Of a DNA stretch of 64,000 nucleotides, positions 25,102-35,031 are shown piece by piece. The first letter of the stretch is position 1. Each line of letters starts with the position of its first letter. The position numbers and the translations under genes were made by a program. The DNA is taken from NCBI RefSeq assembly GCF_020037475.1, contig NZ_JAIQDB010000001.1, forward strand, positions 744,001 through 808,000, read 5' to 3'. Origin of the DNA: Sutcliffiella deserti (GTDB taxonomy: Bacteria; Bacillota; Bacilli; Bacillales; Bacillaceae_I). Below the pieces are notes generated by a model, which was given only the letters and a program-made list of their open reading frames with translations, searched no databases and was not told where the DNA came from.

Positions 25102-25411
25102 TGGCTGGGACAAAAGTGTTTAGCCTAAGAAAAACCCCAACTAATTGAGTTTTAAGATCAAATTAGTTCGGGTTTTTTAAAATCTTCAAATATACGTTTA
25201 GCTTTAAGGTTACTCAAGCGGTTGATTGGAGTGCAAGACGAAGACTCCTGCGGGAGAATTGGCCAATTTGAGACCCCGCAGGCGAAGCCGAGGAGGCTCA
25301 CGGGTCACCCGCGGAAAGCGAAGTCTTGCACGGAAATCAATAAAGTCTTTTAGAGCCGTTACTAAAATTGTTCGTCTTTTGTAAGAGTTATTTCAGTTTT
25401 GTCCCAACCTC
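25102..25411. repeat. 310-bp intergenic repeat, copy A
   Basis: Bounded by GGCTGGGACAAAA and TTTTGTCCCAACC, which form imperfect terminal inverted repeats. Inside are a terminator-like hairpin (aaccccaactaatt with aattagttcgggtt plus T run, 25134-25182) and a G/C-rich core with GCCGAGGAGGCTC. Copy B at 35279-35588 is the same element in opposite orientation. No open frame; it separates fabI from the antiporter gene. Confidence 0.85.
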
Positions 25412-25454
25412 TATTGATTGCTAGATATTCGAAGGCTCAAGGACTCTTTTAGTT

Positions 25455-27518
25455 TTAATCATAATCCCGCTCCAATAAAACTTCTTTCGGTAACTCAGTG
25501 CCTCTTGTTCCCCTGAGGTCTCCCTGGACTTCCGCTGGATAGAATATGATAAAGCTTTCAGGTTTTATTTTTGCAAGTTTCCGCGGAATTCTTTCTAGTT
25601 GTGGGTGCCATGCAGTTGTACCTTTACGGGCGCTTATGACAACAACCAGATCATCTTCCATTAGTATCGGTAGTTTATTCTCATATAATGAGCCCCAACC
25701 TTCCACCCACTCGACTTCTGTTGGTGGATTCGGTTTTATTTCTCGCATATGCGCCTTATAGGTATCTGGAAAGCCTTTAATTGCATAGCAATGAATGGTC
25801 GAGCCCAAATTACTTGCTATTAGCTTGATTGTTGCAAGGGCTTCCCAATAGCCTGGTTTATGGTCAATTCCATTTGGCAGTATAAGAATAATACGCTTTG
25901 TTGTGTTTAAAGGATGACCAAGCTTAGAAATTAAAACGGACACATTCGTTTGATCTAGCACCTGATCAATTACCCCGCCAAAGATCTTCTGTGGAGCTGT
26001 TCGCTCGCCATTCCATCCAGCTACAAGCGTGGTAATTCTTTCTTCGGCAATGGCTCGATTAATACCGATAGCAATGTTGCGATCTACCCTTGTTGTAACC
26101 CTTATCGGAATATCGGCACCACTAGTATAGGTTACTGCCTGACCTAGCATTTTTTCCGCCTTTGCTACATCGTCTTCTGAAGCCCACATATCCCTTTGTA
26201 CAACACTTAAAGCATACAAAGGCTGTTCTAGGGAGGTTGACTGCCGTATAACAAAAGCAAGATCCAATAAAGATTCCATTGTGTTTGGATTCGCAATAGG
26301 TATAAGGATTCGTTCCGGTGCATCGCCTTTTTTCACTGGTTTTTGATCTTCCAATAATGCCAGTCTGCGCCCGTATTTTTCTACCAAGTATGGACCAATG
26401 ATACAAGTAAACAGAATCATGATAATTACTCCATTAACAGTAGCCTGATCAAGCAATCCGACATTAAATCCAACCAAAGTTGCTGCTAAAGTCGCAGCAG
26501 CTTGGGGAGTAGTTAAACCAAAAATAACTAATCTCTCCTCTTTGGAATAGTGATAAAACTGACTAGTAAACAGCGCCGCTATGTATTTACTTATTAATAG
26601 TCCGATTACAATGGATACAGTTAAAATCCATGCTTTTGGATTCCCAATCAATACCCGTAAATCCATTAACATACCCACTGATAGCAAGAAAAATGGGATG
26701 AATATGGCGTTCGCAGTAAAACGAATTCGATTCATGAGTGGACCCTGTTCAAATATAAATCGATTTAATGCCAAACCTACTAAAAAGGCACCTATAATGG
26801 GCTGTAGTCCCGCAAATAGAGCAAGCGAACCAGCAGTAAACAACATTACCATCACAAAAATAAACTCAATAGGTCCCTCTGTTGTCACATTTCGGAAAAA
26901 CCATCTCGAGATAAAAGGCGTTCCTAAAAAGATGATGGCAACAAATACTATTAAGGAAATAGTTAATTTTACTCCAAAATAAAAATCCAACTGGCCAGCT
27001 GCCGCTCCCGTTATGACAGCCAGTACCAATAAAGCAAATGTATCCGTTAAAATACTTCCACCCACTGCTGTTGTTATGGCTTTATTTTTCCCGATACCTA
27101 ATCTACTTGCAATCGGGTATCCTAGAAGAGTATGAGATCCTAGAATGGACCCGATTAAAATCGAAGCTGCCAGACTATACCCTAGGAAAAGGCTTATTCC
27201 TGTTCCTACAGATAGCGGAATCCAAAAGGAAAGCATTCCAAAGACAATGCTGCGATTACGATACTTTTTGAATCCATCTAAATCCATTTCAAGCCCTGCA
27301 ATAAACATAATAAACAAAAGTCCTACCGTTCCTAGTAATTCAATTGTAGAACTGCGCTCTAAAAGCGCGAGGCCATTAGGTCCGATGAGAACTCCTGCAA
27401 GAATTGGTCCAATTAAACCAGGTATTCTCAACAATTTCATTAAGTAAGGGAAGATGAAAAAAGTAATCATGGCTAATGTGAATATTAATACAGGCTCTTT
27501 GATTGGTAGTTCAAACAT
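25455..27518 (-). CDS. CPA2-type cation/proton antiporter with universal-stress-like C-terminus
   Basis: 687 residues. Residues 1-390 are a Na+/H+ exchanger domain with about 12 membrane helices (LMKLLRIPGLIGPILAGVLI; GLEMDLDGFKKYRN; GGSILTDTFALLVLA with the transport Asp region). The C-terminal 300 residues look like two tandem universal-stress-protein-like folds (ERILIPIANPNTMESLLDLA; TTLVAGWNG; KRIILILPNGIDHKPGYWEA). The start is ATG 27518 with GGAGAAG, not the further upstream ATG. It sits beside prpE where B. subtilis has yjbQ, but YjbQ carries TrkA domains. Probably pH, sodium or potassium homeostasis at the cell membrane. Confidence 0.88.
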   Translation of the reverse strand: MFELPIKEPVLIFTLAMITFFIFPYLMKLLRIPGLIGPILAGVLIGPNGLALLERSSTIELLGTVGLLFIMFIAGLEMDLDGFKKYRNRSIVFGMLSFWIPLSVGTGISLFLGYSLAASILIGSILGSHTLLGYPIASRLGIGKNKAITTAVGGSILTDTFALLVLAVITGAAAGQLDFYFGVKLTISLIVFVAIIFLGTPFISRWFFRNVTTEGPIEFIFVMVMLFTAGSLALFAGLQPIIGAFLVGLALNRFIFEQGPLMNRIRFTANAIFIPFFLLSVGMLMDLRVLIGNPKAWILTVSIVIGLLISKYIAALFTSQFYHYSKEERLVIFGLTTPQAAATLAATLVGFNVGLLDQATVNGVIIMILFTCIIGPYLVEKYGRRLALLEDQKPVKKGDAPERILIPIANPNTMESLLDLAFVIRQSTSLEQPLYALSVVQRDMWASEDDVAKAEKMLGQAVTYTSGADIPIRVTTRVDRNIAIGINRAIAEERITTLVAGWNGERTAPQKIFGGVIDQVLDQTNVSVLISKLGHPLNTTKRIILILPNGIDHKPGYWEALATIKLIASNLGSTIHCYAIKGFPDTYKAHMREIKPNPPTEVEWVEGWGSLYENKLPILMEDDLVVVISARKGTTAWHPQLERIPRKLAKIKPESFIIFYPAEVQGDLRGTRGTELPKEVLLERDYD

Positions 27519-27727
27519 CTTATCTTCTCCAATCATATTTTTTTCTTCATGCAAGAGGTTTAATAAGCAAAAATTATATCATTATTTCAGATTAGAATAT
27601 AGAAGATTAACATAAAATTAATAAAGGTTGTCAGCGCTAGTCTTAGCTTTTCTCAGGAAGTTCAGGTTCTTCACAACTATCATTCCAACCAACAGCTTGA
27701 GACGTATTGATTTATAAGGTTTTTAGA

Positions 27728-27915
27728 AAGGCTCTGTTAAAGTTGAGTGTTGATAATAACGCTATTCTAGCGATGATTGGAGTAAAAGGCGGAGACTCCA
27801 ACGGGAGATAGCGGAATACTTGCGACCCCGCAGGCTTGCCGAGGAGGCTCCAGCACCGCCCCGTGGAACGCGTAGCCTTTTGCGGAAATCAATAGCGGCG
27901 TATAACACAGCCTTT
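27728..27915. repeat. 180-bp intergenic repeat, copy C
   Basis: Ends AAGGCTCTGTTAA and AACACAGCCTTT form terminal inverted repeats. The core includes GACTCCAACGGG, CGAGGAGGCTCCAGCACC and GCGGAAATCAATAGCGGCGT. Copy D at 42457-42630 has the same order in reverse orientation. Non-coding. Confidence 0.8.
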
Positions 27916-28028
27916 AGAAAAAATGATTCTCGCTCCAATTCTAGTATTCACCCTATCTTCACGGTTCACTCATATAATTGGATGTGTTAGGTAATGAAGA
28001 AAATACATATGGAAAGGTGAAGGATAGC

Positions 28029-28769
28029 ATGAAAATAGATATAATAGGCGACATTCATGGCTGTTATGATGAATTTATGGCATTACTAACGGAACTTGGT
28101 TATAGAAAAGGAACGAAAACTTATGAACATCCAGAAGGAAGGAAACTTGCCTTTGTAGGAGATTTGACAGACCGAGGTCCTGCTTCATTAAAGGTAGTGG
28201 AGGCTGTCAGTGGCCTTGTTCTAAACCGTATGGCTTATTATGTACCTGGCAACCACTGCAACAAGCTCTATCGTTTTATGCTTGGAAATAAAGTACAGCA
28301 CACTCATGGTCTAGAAACAACGGTTGCTGAATTTGAAATGCTTTCTGTAAAAGAGCAACAAAAAATTAAAAGCTCTTATATAACGCTATATGAAAACGCC
28401 CCGCTCTATCAGGTACTTGATAACCAAAAACTTATTATTGCTCATGCAGGAATCAAAAGAGAATATATAGGGCAGCAAAGTAAGAAGGTCAAAACATTTG
28501 TATTATATGGAGATATCACTGGAGAATTTCATGAAAACGGAATGCCTGTTAGAAGAGACTGGGCCCAACAATATGATGGAAAGCCCTGGATTGTGTATGG
28601 ACATACCCCGGTTAAAGAAGTGAGATTTGTTAATAGAACAGCAAACATTGACACAGGCGCTGTATTCGGAGGAAAACTGACCGCCTTAAGGTACCCAGAA
28701 ATGCAGCCTGTTTCTGTGCCATCCAGTATGCCTTTTGTAAAAGAAAAATTTCGAGAATTGTGGGATTAA
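28029..28769 (+). CDS. prpE: Bis(5'-nucleosyl)-tetraphosphatase PrpE
   Basis: 246-residue calcineurin-type phosphatase with the metal-binding blocks [40 protein letters not shown] and [10 protein letters not shown]. PrpE hydrolyses Ap4A asymmetrically and dephosphorylates phosphotyrosine, and affects spore germination in B. subtilis. I start at ATG 28029, preceded by AAGGTGAAGG, as the core begins two residues later; the frame opens earlier at 27978. Confidence 0.96.
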   Translation: MKIDIIGDIHGCYDEFMALLTELGYRKGTKTYEHPEGRKLAFVGDLTDRGPASLKVVEAVSGLVLNRMAYYVPGNHCNKLYRFMLGNKVQHTHGLETTVAEFEMLSVKEQQKIKSSYITLYENAPLYQVLDNQKLIIAHAGIKREYIGQQSKKVKTFVLYGDITGEFHENGMPVRRDWAQQYDGKPWIVYGHTPVKEVRFVNRTANIDTGAVFGGKLTALRYPEMQPVSVPSSMPFVKEKFRELWD

Positions 28770-28777
28770 ATAGTATA

Positions 28778-28850
28778 ACAGCGGTAGAAGGGAGATCCTA
28801 AAGCGAAGCAGAGGAGACTCCCGCACCCGCCCTGTTATAAACGCAAATTT
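28778..28850. repeat. Truncated intergenic repeat
   Basis: A short G/C-rich piece with GCAGAGGAGACTCCCGCACC resembles the centre of the 180-bp repeats. It touches the end of the RluD-family gene. Confidence 0.4.
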
Positions 28851-29748
28851 AGTGTTTTTGTTTTTCAAGTACGGTCCTCATATCATAAGGAAGCTCTGAG
28901 TGAAACCGGTATTCTTTTTTCTCTATCGGGTGGAAAAAGGTAAGCTCACAGCTATGAAGTGCTTGTCTTTTTATATCAAGCTTTTCTCCTCCATACAAGG
29001 TATCTCCAGCCAATGGATGACCAATATACGCCATATGAACTCGAATCTGATGAGTTCTCCCTGTTTCTAATTCAAGTAAAACATGGGAATAGCCCTCATA
29101 CCTGCCTAGAACATCATATTGTGTAACTGCTCTCTGTCCATCTTCTCTTACTTCCCGTTCAATTATACTCGTTTCTTTTCTGCCAATTGGCGCATTAATA
29201 CAGCCGCTACTAGTTTCTAGAAGACCATGTGAAATTGCTTCATACTTTCTTTTTATCCCATGATCTCGCTGCTGCAAGGCAAATAGATGATGGGCATGTT
29301 TGTGTTTTGCAATAAGCATCAACCCTGAAGTATCCCGATCCAGCCTTGTTACAATATGAATGGTTGCTTCATAGCCTTTCGTTTGATAGTAATGCATAAG
29401 AGCATTGGCCACGGTTCCTCCACGATGCTCTCTAGAAGGAATGGAAGCCAGTAAAGGAGGCTTGTTCAAAACAAGAACATAATCATCCTCATATTGTATA
29501 TCAAGAGGGATATCTACAGGATGGAGACCTTCACTTGGAGATTCTTTTGGAAACAGAACTCTGACATAATCCCCACTTTTTAATTCATAGCGGACTGTAA
29601 CCTCTTTTTCATTAACAAACAAGTTTCCACCATAATGTTTAATTTCTATGAGCGCATTTTTTGATATTTGTTTTTCTCTTAAATAATCACGCAATAATCT
29701 TCCAGCATCTTTTTCTGTTATTGTGTAGCTTAAAGAAAACACACTCAC
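28849..29748 (-). CDS. yjbO: RluA/RluD-family RNA pseudouridine synthase YjbO
   Basis: 299 residues: an N-terminal S4-like domain (RLLRDYLREKQISKNALIEI), and the pseudouridine synthase core with catalytic HIVTRLDRDTSGLMLIAKH and GRTHQIRVHMAYIGHPLAGD. It isomerises uridines in rRNA or tRNA; the site is unknown. Follows the NAD kinase gene by 17 bp, in the order yjbM-nadF-yjbO known from B. subtilis. Confidence 0.93.
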   Translation of the reverse strand: MSVFSLSYTITEKDAGRLLRDYLREKQISKNALIEIKHYGGNLFVNEKEVTVRYELKSGDYVRVLFPKESPSEGLHPVDIPLDIQYEDDYVLVLNKPPLLASIPSREHRGGTVANALMHYYQTKGYEATIHIVTRLDRDTSGLMLIAKHKHAHHLFALQQRDHGIKRKYEAISHGLLETSSGCINAPIGRKETSIIEREVREDGQRAVTQYDVLGRYEGYSHVLLELETGRTHQIRVHMAYIGHPLAGDTLYGGEKLDIKRQALHSCELTFFHPIEKKEYRFHSELPYDMRTVLEKQKH

Positions 29749-29765
29749 GGTTGCTCCTCTTTCTC

Positions 29766-30563
29766 TTATTTATCTGTAATAAAGGAATCACTGACTCTTT
29801 TCCAAAAAGGAAATGGACGAAAACGTGCGAATCTGATTTTCTCCTTAGCTACTCTGTATTGAATGGATTTAACATCCTTATGCAAAAGTGTCAAATGATC
29901 AACAGTAATCTGATAATCCACGTCATTGACAGGCTTTAATAAGCAGGTATGGTGATCAGGCAAAACGAGTGGGGAACCTATTGTACGGAACACTCGATTG
30001 TTGATAGATGCCATTTCTGCCAGTTGAATCGCAGGTAAGGACGGGTGTAATATAGCTCCACCTAGGGCCTTGTTGTAGGCTGTACTGCCTGAAGGAGTTG
30101 ACATGCAAAGACCATCGCCCCGGAATGTTTCAAAAAGCTGGCCTTTAATTTCTACATCCATTACTAACGTTCCTTCGACACTTTTTACAGTGCACTCATT
30201 TAAAGCTAAATATCTTGCTTCTCGCCCGCCGTCATTATAACGGATGATTACCTCTAATAATGGATATTCGATTATTTGATAAGGAGTTTTGGCAATAGCA
30301 ATAACAAGCTTTTCAATTTCTTCAGGAACCCAATCTGCATAAAAGCCTAAATGACCTGTGTGGACACCTATAAATGCTGTTTTGTCCAGACGACTCCGAT
30401 AACGGTGAAACGCATATAATAGTGTGCCATCCCCGCCAACCGATACGACGATATCTGGTTGATCTTCATCATAAACTAATTCAAAATCCTGCAAATACGT
30501 TCGCATCTTATGCATCAGCGTATTGGATTTTGCATCCCCTTTAGAGGTTATTGCAAACTTCAT
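29766..30563 (-). CDS. ppnKA: NAD kinase
   Basis: 265 residues with the NAD kinase signatures [13 protein letters not shown] near residue 45, the ALNECTVK motif near 122 and [17 protein letters not shown] near 155. It phosphorylates NAD to NADP in the cytoplasm. ATG 30563 is preceded by a GGGGTGGAAG site. Second gene of the yjbM-nadF-yjbO group; B. subtilis has the orthologue ppnKA (nadF, yjbN) here. Confidence 0.96.
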   Translation of the reverse strand: MKFAITSKGDAKSNTLMHKMRTYLQDFELVYDEDQPDIVVSVGGDGTLLYAFHRYRSRLDKTAFIGVHTGHLGFYADWVPEEIEKLVIAIAKTPYQIIEYPLLEVIIRYNDGGREARYLALNECTVKSVEGTLVMDVEIKGQLFETFRGDGLCMSTPSGSTAYNKALGGAILHPSLPAIQLAEMASINNRVFRTIGSPLVLPDHHTCLLKPVNDVDYQITVDHLTLLHKDVKSIQYRVAKEKIRFARFRPFPFWKRVSDSFITDK

Positions 30564-30675
30564 ACTTCCACCCCTGTGTGTTTAATATGATAATAAGTAA
30601 AGTGCAAGGACTTCTTTTACCTCCCGAAAAGCAAGGTACATGCCTACGGAGATTGAATTTTTAACCCTTTTGAAC

Positions 30676-31311
30676 TTATTCTTTTTCCTTATTCTCTTTT
30701 TTTCGTGAAAAAATCGCTTGCGCTTCTTGAATTTCCCCGCGAATTTGAGACATTTCCTCGTCAAGTAGATAAGCCGCTTCCGCTGCGCGAACAAGCCGCT
30801 CTTTAATATCTTGTGGGAATTGACCACTGTACTTATAGTTAAGAGAATGTTCAATGGTCGCCCAAAAATTCATCGCTAACGTACGAATTTGCAGTTCCAC
30901 AAGGATTTTCTTTTCTCCATCAATGGTTTGAACAGGATACCGAATCACCACATGGTAGGATCGATAACCGCTACGCTTTTCTGCAGAAATATAGTCTCTT
31001 TCTTCTACTATTTCAAAATCATTTCGAGCCCGTAATAACTCGACAACCTTATGGATATCATCCACAAACTGGCACATCATTCGAACTCCAGCAATGTCTT
31101 GCATTTCATCCTCAAGTTTCTCTAAAGAAATACCCTTTCGAGTTGCCTTGTCCAAAATACTTGCGATCGGCTTCACTCTACCTGTAACAAATTCAATTGG
31201 AGAATGTTCTGACTGCATCATAAACTGGCCACGCATACCCTTTAATTTAACTTTCATTTCATCAATTGCTTGATAATATGGTGCTAAAAACATATCCCAA
31301 TGTTGAATCAT
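30676..31311 (-). CDS. yjbM: Small (p)ppGpp synthetase YjbM (SAS1)
   Basis: 211 residues comprising only a RelA/SpoT-type synthetase domain: GRVKPIASILDKATRKGISL, DIAGVRMMCQFVDDI, SGYRSYHVVIRYP, VELQIRTLAMNFWATIEHSL. There is no hydrolase or regulatory domain, as in YjbM/SasB/RelQ tetrameric synthetases activated by pppGpp. Makes alarmones under cell wall or nutrient stress. A basic acidic tail (KKENKEKE) ends the protein. Confidence 0.96.
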   Translation of the reverse strand: MIQHWDMFLAPYYQAIDEMKVKLKGMRGQFMMQSEHSPIEFVTGRVKPIASILDKATRKGISLEKLEDEMQDIAGVRMMCQFVDDIHKVVELLRARNDFEIVEERDYISAEKRSGYRSYHVVIRYPVQTIDGEKKILVELQIRTLAMNFWATIEHSLNYKYSGQFPQDIKERLVRAAEAAYLLDEEMSQIRGEIQEAQAIFSRKKENKEKE

Positions 31312-31326
31312 ATTTGGTCAAACCCC

Positions 31327-31695
31327 TTAAAAAATCTCGTTTACTCGTCTCTCCATCTCTTCCCCGTAGTTCGCATTGTCTCTAATATTTTCAATAAGAT
31401 AACCAAGCTCTTCTTCTACGTTTGTTAAGAGCAAAGCAATGTTTTCAATAAGCAGCACAACTGCCTTCTTCTCTTCCATGGCTTTATTTAAATCTTCCCA
31501 ATATGTATCCTTAATGCTTACATAAATAAATTCACTAGGTGTCTCTAATTTGTAGATAAAAGCTAAATTATCCGAATCCACTAACATTTGGCTGCTCGCT
31601 GTTACTTGCTCTAAGGAAAACGAAACAGGATCTGCTTGAAGTAATAGTTGGTGTTCATTCCATGATGTTTGGTTAATTTCAATTCGTTTTTGCAT
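31327..31695 (-). CDS. yjbL: YjbL-like hypothetical protein
   Basis: 122 residues with a beta-rich first half (RIEINQTSWNEHQLLLQADP; AFIYKLETPSEFIYVSIKD) and helical second half ending ERRVNEIF. No signal peptide. It lies 15 bp upstream of the (p)ppGpp synthetase gene, exactly as yjbL precedes yjbM in B. subtilis. Function unknown; the ribosome site AAGGAGA is good. Confidence 0.85.
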   Translation of the reverse strand: MQKRIEINQTSWNEHQLLLQADPVSFSLEQVTASSQMLVDSDNLAFIYKLETPSEFIYVSIKDTYWEDLNKAMEEKKAVVLLIENIALLLTNVEEELGYLIENIRDNANYGEEMERRVNEIF

Positions 31696-31879
31696 AATAA
31701 TCTCCTTCCAACCTAAATCCTATTAATATTTTATCATAATCTTTAGTTATCATCTAAATGGAAACATCACTTTTACCTATTTTTAATATTTTTGATTCTT
31801 CTAGGAATAATAGTTTATCGTTGCTATCTAAATAAAAGCAAGTAATAATAGAAGTATACCAATGATGAGAGGTAAATAT

Positions 31880-32488
31880 ATGAACAATCAAGAAATTGAA
31901 ATTGAATTTAAGAATCTCCTGACATTTGAAGAGTTCACTGCTCTTTGTTCCCACTTTAACGTAAATTCTGAAGATTTCTTCAGTCAAGAAAACCTTTATT
32001 TTGATACACCATCTTTTTCTTTAAAAGAAAAACGCTGTGCATTGCGTATTCGTCAAAAAGGAGATGAGTTCACACTTACTCTAAAACAGCCTGCCGCCAA
32101 AGGGCTTCTTGAAACCCACCAAAAGATTTCAAAAGAAGAAAAAAGAATAATGTGCCACGAAGCACAAGGTATTCCAAACGGGTTAATAGCTGATATACTG
32201 GAAAAAGAATTTCAAATTGATCCTACCTCAGTTACGTATTTTGGATCGCTACAAACAAACCGAGTAGAATTCTCCTACCAAAATGGATTACTGGTGCTTG
32301 ATGAGAGTCATTATTTAGAAACAAGTGATTTTGAATTGGAATATGAAGTCAGCAACTATGAGGAAGGGGAAAAACATTTTTTGAATCTTTTAAAAGAAAA
32401 TAATATTCCTATCCGTGAAACCAAAAATAAAATTGCTCGCTTCTATGACAGGAAAATTTGTAGACTTAATGAAAAGGAAGGCGAATAA
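31880..32488 (+). CDS. yjbK: CYTH-domain triphosphate tunnel protein YjbK
   Basis: 202 residues opening with the ExExK motif (QEIEIEFKN) and with alternating charged strands of the triphosphate tunnel fold ([48 protein letters not shown]). The family hydrolyses inorganic triphosphate or related polyphosphates. Start is ATG 31880 behind GAGAGGT; the frame opens 18 bp earlier. Its stop shares a base with the start of yjbJ, so they are co-translated, divergent from yjbL-yjbM. Confidence 0.93.
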   Translation: MNNQEIEIEFKNLLTFEEFTALCSHFNVNSEDFFSQENLYFDTPSFSLKEKRCALRIRQKGDEFTLTLKQPAAKGLLETHQKISKEEKRIMCHEAQGIPNGLIADILEKEFQIDPTSVTYFGSLQTNRVEFSYQNGLLVLDESHYLETSDFELEYEVSNYEEGEKHFLNLLKENNIPIRETKNKIARFYDRKICRLNEKEGE

Positions 32489-33129
32489 TGAAAGTTGATC
32501 AGTTTCGTTCTATGATGCAAATTCAGGCTCTGCAATCTATGCAATATAATAAACACGCTAGCATGCCATTGAATAGCTATCAATCTTTTACCCAACTTTT
32601 TGAGGGGCTTGTGGAACATCAGCCACAACCTAGTTCAAATAAAAACAGTCCTTTTTCGATGTCACATCCTTTAAACATGGCTCAACTCTCAGGTATGTCT
32701 TCCTATATCCCAGAGGTACCAAGTGCAAAATCAAATGCAACTGTTGCCTACCGTTCGGATTATGAAGATATTATCCAAGAAGCGTCATCAAGGTATGGTG
32801 TGGACCCTGTATTAATAAAATCTATTATTAAGCATGAGTCCAATTTTAACCCTAACGCAAAAAGTCATGCAGGCGCTGTTGGGCTAATGCAGCTTATGCC
32901 ACTTACTGCGAAAGGGCTTGGTGTTACAGATGCTACCGATCCTAAACAAAACATAATGGGTGGGACAAAATATATCAGCCAAATGCTTGCCCGTTACGAT
33001 GGGAATATTTCGTTAGCATTAGCAGCTTACAATGCCGGACCGGGTAACGTCGATAAATACAACGGCATCCCGCCCTTTAAAGAAACAACCAACTACGTAA
33101 GAAAAGTCACCCAGAGCTTGATAAGTTAA
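32488..33129 (+). CDS. yjbJ: Lytic transglycosylase YjbJ
   Basis: 213 residues. The first 100 are low complexity (Gln/Ser/Met-rich) without a classical signal peptide. The rest is an SLT/LysM-type lysozyme domain with catalytic Glu in [10 protein letters not shown], then [10 protein letters not shown] and [15 protein letters not shown]. It cleaves peptidoglycan glycan strands. One-base overlap with yjbK. Same pairing as in B. subtilis. Confidence 0.93.
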   Translation: MKVDQFRSMMQIQALQSMQYNKHASMPLNSYQSFTQLFEGLVEHQPQPSSNKNSPFSMSHPLNMAQLSGMSSYIPEVPSAKSNATVAYRSDYEDIIQEASSRYGVDPVLIKSIIKHESNFNPNAKSHAGAVGLMQLMPLTAKGLGVTDATDPKQNIMGGTKYISQMLARYDGNISLALAAYNAGPGNVDKYNGIPPFKETTNYVRKVTQSLIS

Positions 33130-33455
33130 TCCCAAAAGAGTGAGCGCCCACCAGCGCCGCTCTTTTTAAATGCTCTTTTTTTGTTAAACTTCCTTATTCT
33201 ACAATTTGGGGTCTGGCCCCAAATACCACTTTTATCCAATATATAAACTTCATCTAAGCGCCCTCTCTTCCTGTACTACCGATAAATCATGGATCAGCGC
33301 TTTCTCTAAGATGCAACTTGCCACTTAAAAGCAATTCTACCTCCTATATATTGTAAGGTGTGAATCGAATTGTTTGAGATATAATAAACACATTGCTAAA
33401 CTATACATATAATACAATTTTATCTTTACTTTGATATTTATAAGGAGTTAATGGA
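33130..33455. other. Intergenic spacer with short hairpins
   Basis: 326 bp. Near 33138-33170 an imperfect GAGCGC/GCGCTC-type hairpin with T run may end the yjbK-yjbJ transcript. At 33206-33226 ATTTGGGG and CCCCAAAT form a perfect inverted repeat around TCTGG, a motif I associate with scattered Bacillus repeats. The right end should hold the yjbI promoter. No gene seen. Confidence 0.4.
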
Positions 33456-33872
33456 ATGATGAATAACATACAATCACCTTTTGAACTTATTGGCGGAGAA
33501 CAGGTTATTCATGAACTTGTGGACGCATTTTATGCACGAGTTAGCCGGCATCCAGATTTAGCTCCCATTTTTCCAGATAATTTTACGGAAACAGCAAGAA
33601 AGCAAAAACAATTTCTTACACAATATTTAGGGGGACCTGCTCTTTATACAAGTGAGCATGGTCATCCAATGTTACGTGCGAGGCATATGCCTTTTGAGAT
33701 AACCCCTAAGCGTGCAAACGCTTGGCTCGCTTGTATGGAAGAGGCAATGGATGAAATTGGACTTGAGGGTTCATATCGAAAAGAATTTTTTCAGCGTTTA
33801 GTACTAACGGCTCATCATATGGTTAATACTCCAGACAAACCTGAAGAAAAGGAAGATTCATGTGACCTGTAA
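33456..33872 (+). CDS. yjbI: Truncated haemoglobin YjbI
   Basis: 138-residue group II truncated globin: [51 protein letters not shown] with the proximal-side His (RHMPFEI) and [13 protein letters not shown]. Binds haem and oxygen; in several Gram-positives it partners the downstream YjbH. The stop overlaps the yjbH start by 11 bp, so the pair is an operon. Confidence 0.95.
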   Translation: MMNNIQSPFELIGGEQVIHELVDAFYARVSRHPDLAPIFPDNFTETARKQKQFLTQYLGGPALYTSEHGHPMLRARHMPFEITPKRANAWLACMEEAMDEIGLEGSYRKEFFQRLVLTAHHMVNTPDKPEEKEDSCDL

Positions 33873-34731
33873 TGAAAAACAACTATTTTATTTGAATAAT
33901 ATTCGACATACAACTAACAAGCCCATTGAAGTTTACTTTTTTATTGATCCCCTTTGTCCTGAATGTTGGGCATTAGAGCCGATATTGAAGAAACTGCAAA
34001 TGCAATATGGACAATATTTTACAATCAAGCATGTTCTAAGCGGCCGTCTTACTTCGCTTAATTTAGCTAAAAAGCATCATGCCGCATCCTTAGCACAGGT
34101 TTGGGAAAGAACAGCTAATCGCACCGGAATGTCCTGTGATGGTTCTTTGTGGCTTGAAAACCCAATAGCCACTCCTCTTGCTGCCTCTATTGCTATTAAA
34201 GCAGCAGAGCTCCAAGGAAAAAAGTCAGGTATTAAATTTTTGCGAAAGCTTCAAGAGGTTTTATTCCTTGAAAAGCAAAACATCTCTGAACTCTCGGTAT
34301 TAATAGACTGTGCGGATTCAGTGGGATTAGATAAAGAGGAATTCATCAATGATATGAATGGGGAATGCGCATCAAAAGCACTACAGTGTGATTTAAAAAT
34401 CACCAATGAGATGGACGTTACGGAAATTCCTACCCTTGTTTTCTTTAACGAAAACATTGAAGAAGAAGGAATAAAAATAACGGGGTATCATTCGTACGAT
34501 GTTTATGTCCAGATCCTGCAAGATATGCTTGGCGAATATCCCTTTCCAACGATGCTTCCGCCTTTAGAAGATTTTCTTCATCAATTTCAATTTGTGGCAA
34601 CGAAGGAAATTTCGGTCGTCTATAATCTTCCGATTGCAGAAGTAGAAAGAGAGTTAAAAAAACTCCAACTCGCTCAAAAAGTGGAACAAGTTCCAGTGAA
34701 ATACGGAACCTTCTGGAGATATCTGGCATAA
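33862..34731 (+). CDS. yjbH: ClpXP adaptor YjbH
   Basis: 289 residues, DsbA-like thioredoxin fold: [20 protein letters not shown] with a CPEC motif near residue 29, and the cis-Pro region [14 protein letters not shown]. The helical C-terminus is as in YjbH. YjbH presents the regulator Spx to ClpXP; Spx is encoded in this window at 42644. GTG 33862 start follows AAAAGGAAG within the end of yjbI. Confidence 0.93.
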   Translation: MTCNEKQLFYLNNIRHTTNKPIEVYFFIDPLCPECWALEPILKKLQMQYGQYFTIKHVLSGRLTSLNLAKKHHAASLAQVWERTANRTGMSCDGSLWLENPIATPLAASIAIKAAELQGKKSGIKFLRKLQEVLFLEKQNISELSVLIDCADSVGLDKEEFINDMNGECASKALQCDLKITNEMDVTEIPTLVFFNENIEEEGIKITGYHSYDVYVQILQDMLGEYPFPTMLPPLEDFLHQFQFVATKEISVVYNLPIAEVERELKKLQLAQKVEQVPVKYGTFWRYLA

Positions 34732-34753
34732 TTACAATTAATAAAGATACAGA

Positions 34754-34780
34754 AAAGCCTTGGTCCTAGACCAAGGCTTT
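34754..34780 (+). terminator. Terminator after yjbH
   Basis: Perfect stem AAAGCCTTGG / CCAAGGCTTT with 7-base loop and following T-rich tail, 22 bp past yjbH. Confidence 0.85.
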
Positions 34781-34850
34781 CTTATTGTCATAAAGACAAC
34801 AAAGGGGATGGGAGAAATTATCACGGTCAAACAAAGGGGTAATGTTTGTA

Positions 34851-34902
34851 TGTGAATCGTTTCACGTTGATAAATATATCAGATTTTGTCGACTTTTGAC
34901 AA
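34851..34902 (+). promoter_or_regulatory. Two inverted repeats upstream of the small membrane gene
   Basis: TGTGAATCGTTTCACG (34851-34866) is a TGTGA-N6-TCAC palindrome of the CRP/FNR type. TTGTC-N7-GACAA (34886-34902) is a second dyad overlapping a TTGACA-like sequence. They are 20 bp apart in an otherwise gene-free 300-bp spacer and could be operators for the 59-residue gene at 35032. The regulator is unknown. Confidence 0.35.
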
Positions 34903-35031
34903 GTGGTTTGCCATGTATTTCACAACATTGTCACAAAAGTAATAGCTAGTAAAATTTCAGGAAATGATTTTAGTTATCCTACATAACATAGTAAAAAGGA
35001 GTAGTCCGAGTAGTCTGAAAGGAGTTTTTTG

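Noticed and set aside
30582-30854. Extra reverse-strand 90-residue frame
   Set aside because: It overlaps the (p)ppGpp synthetase gene in another frame and is Lys/Arg-rich nonsense without a ribosome site.
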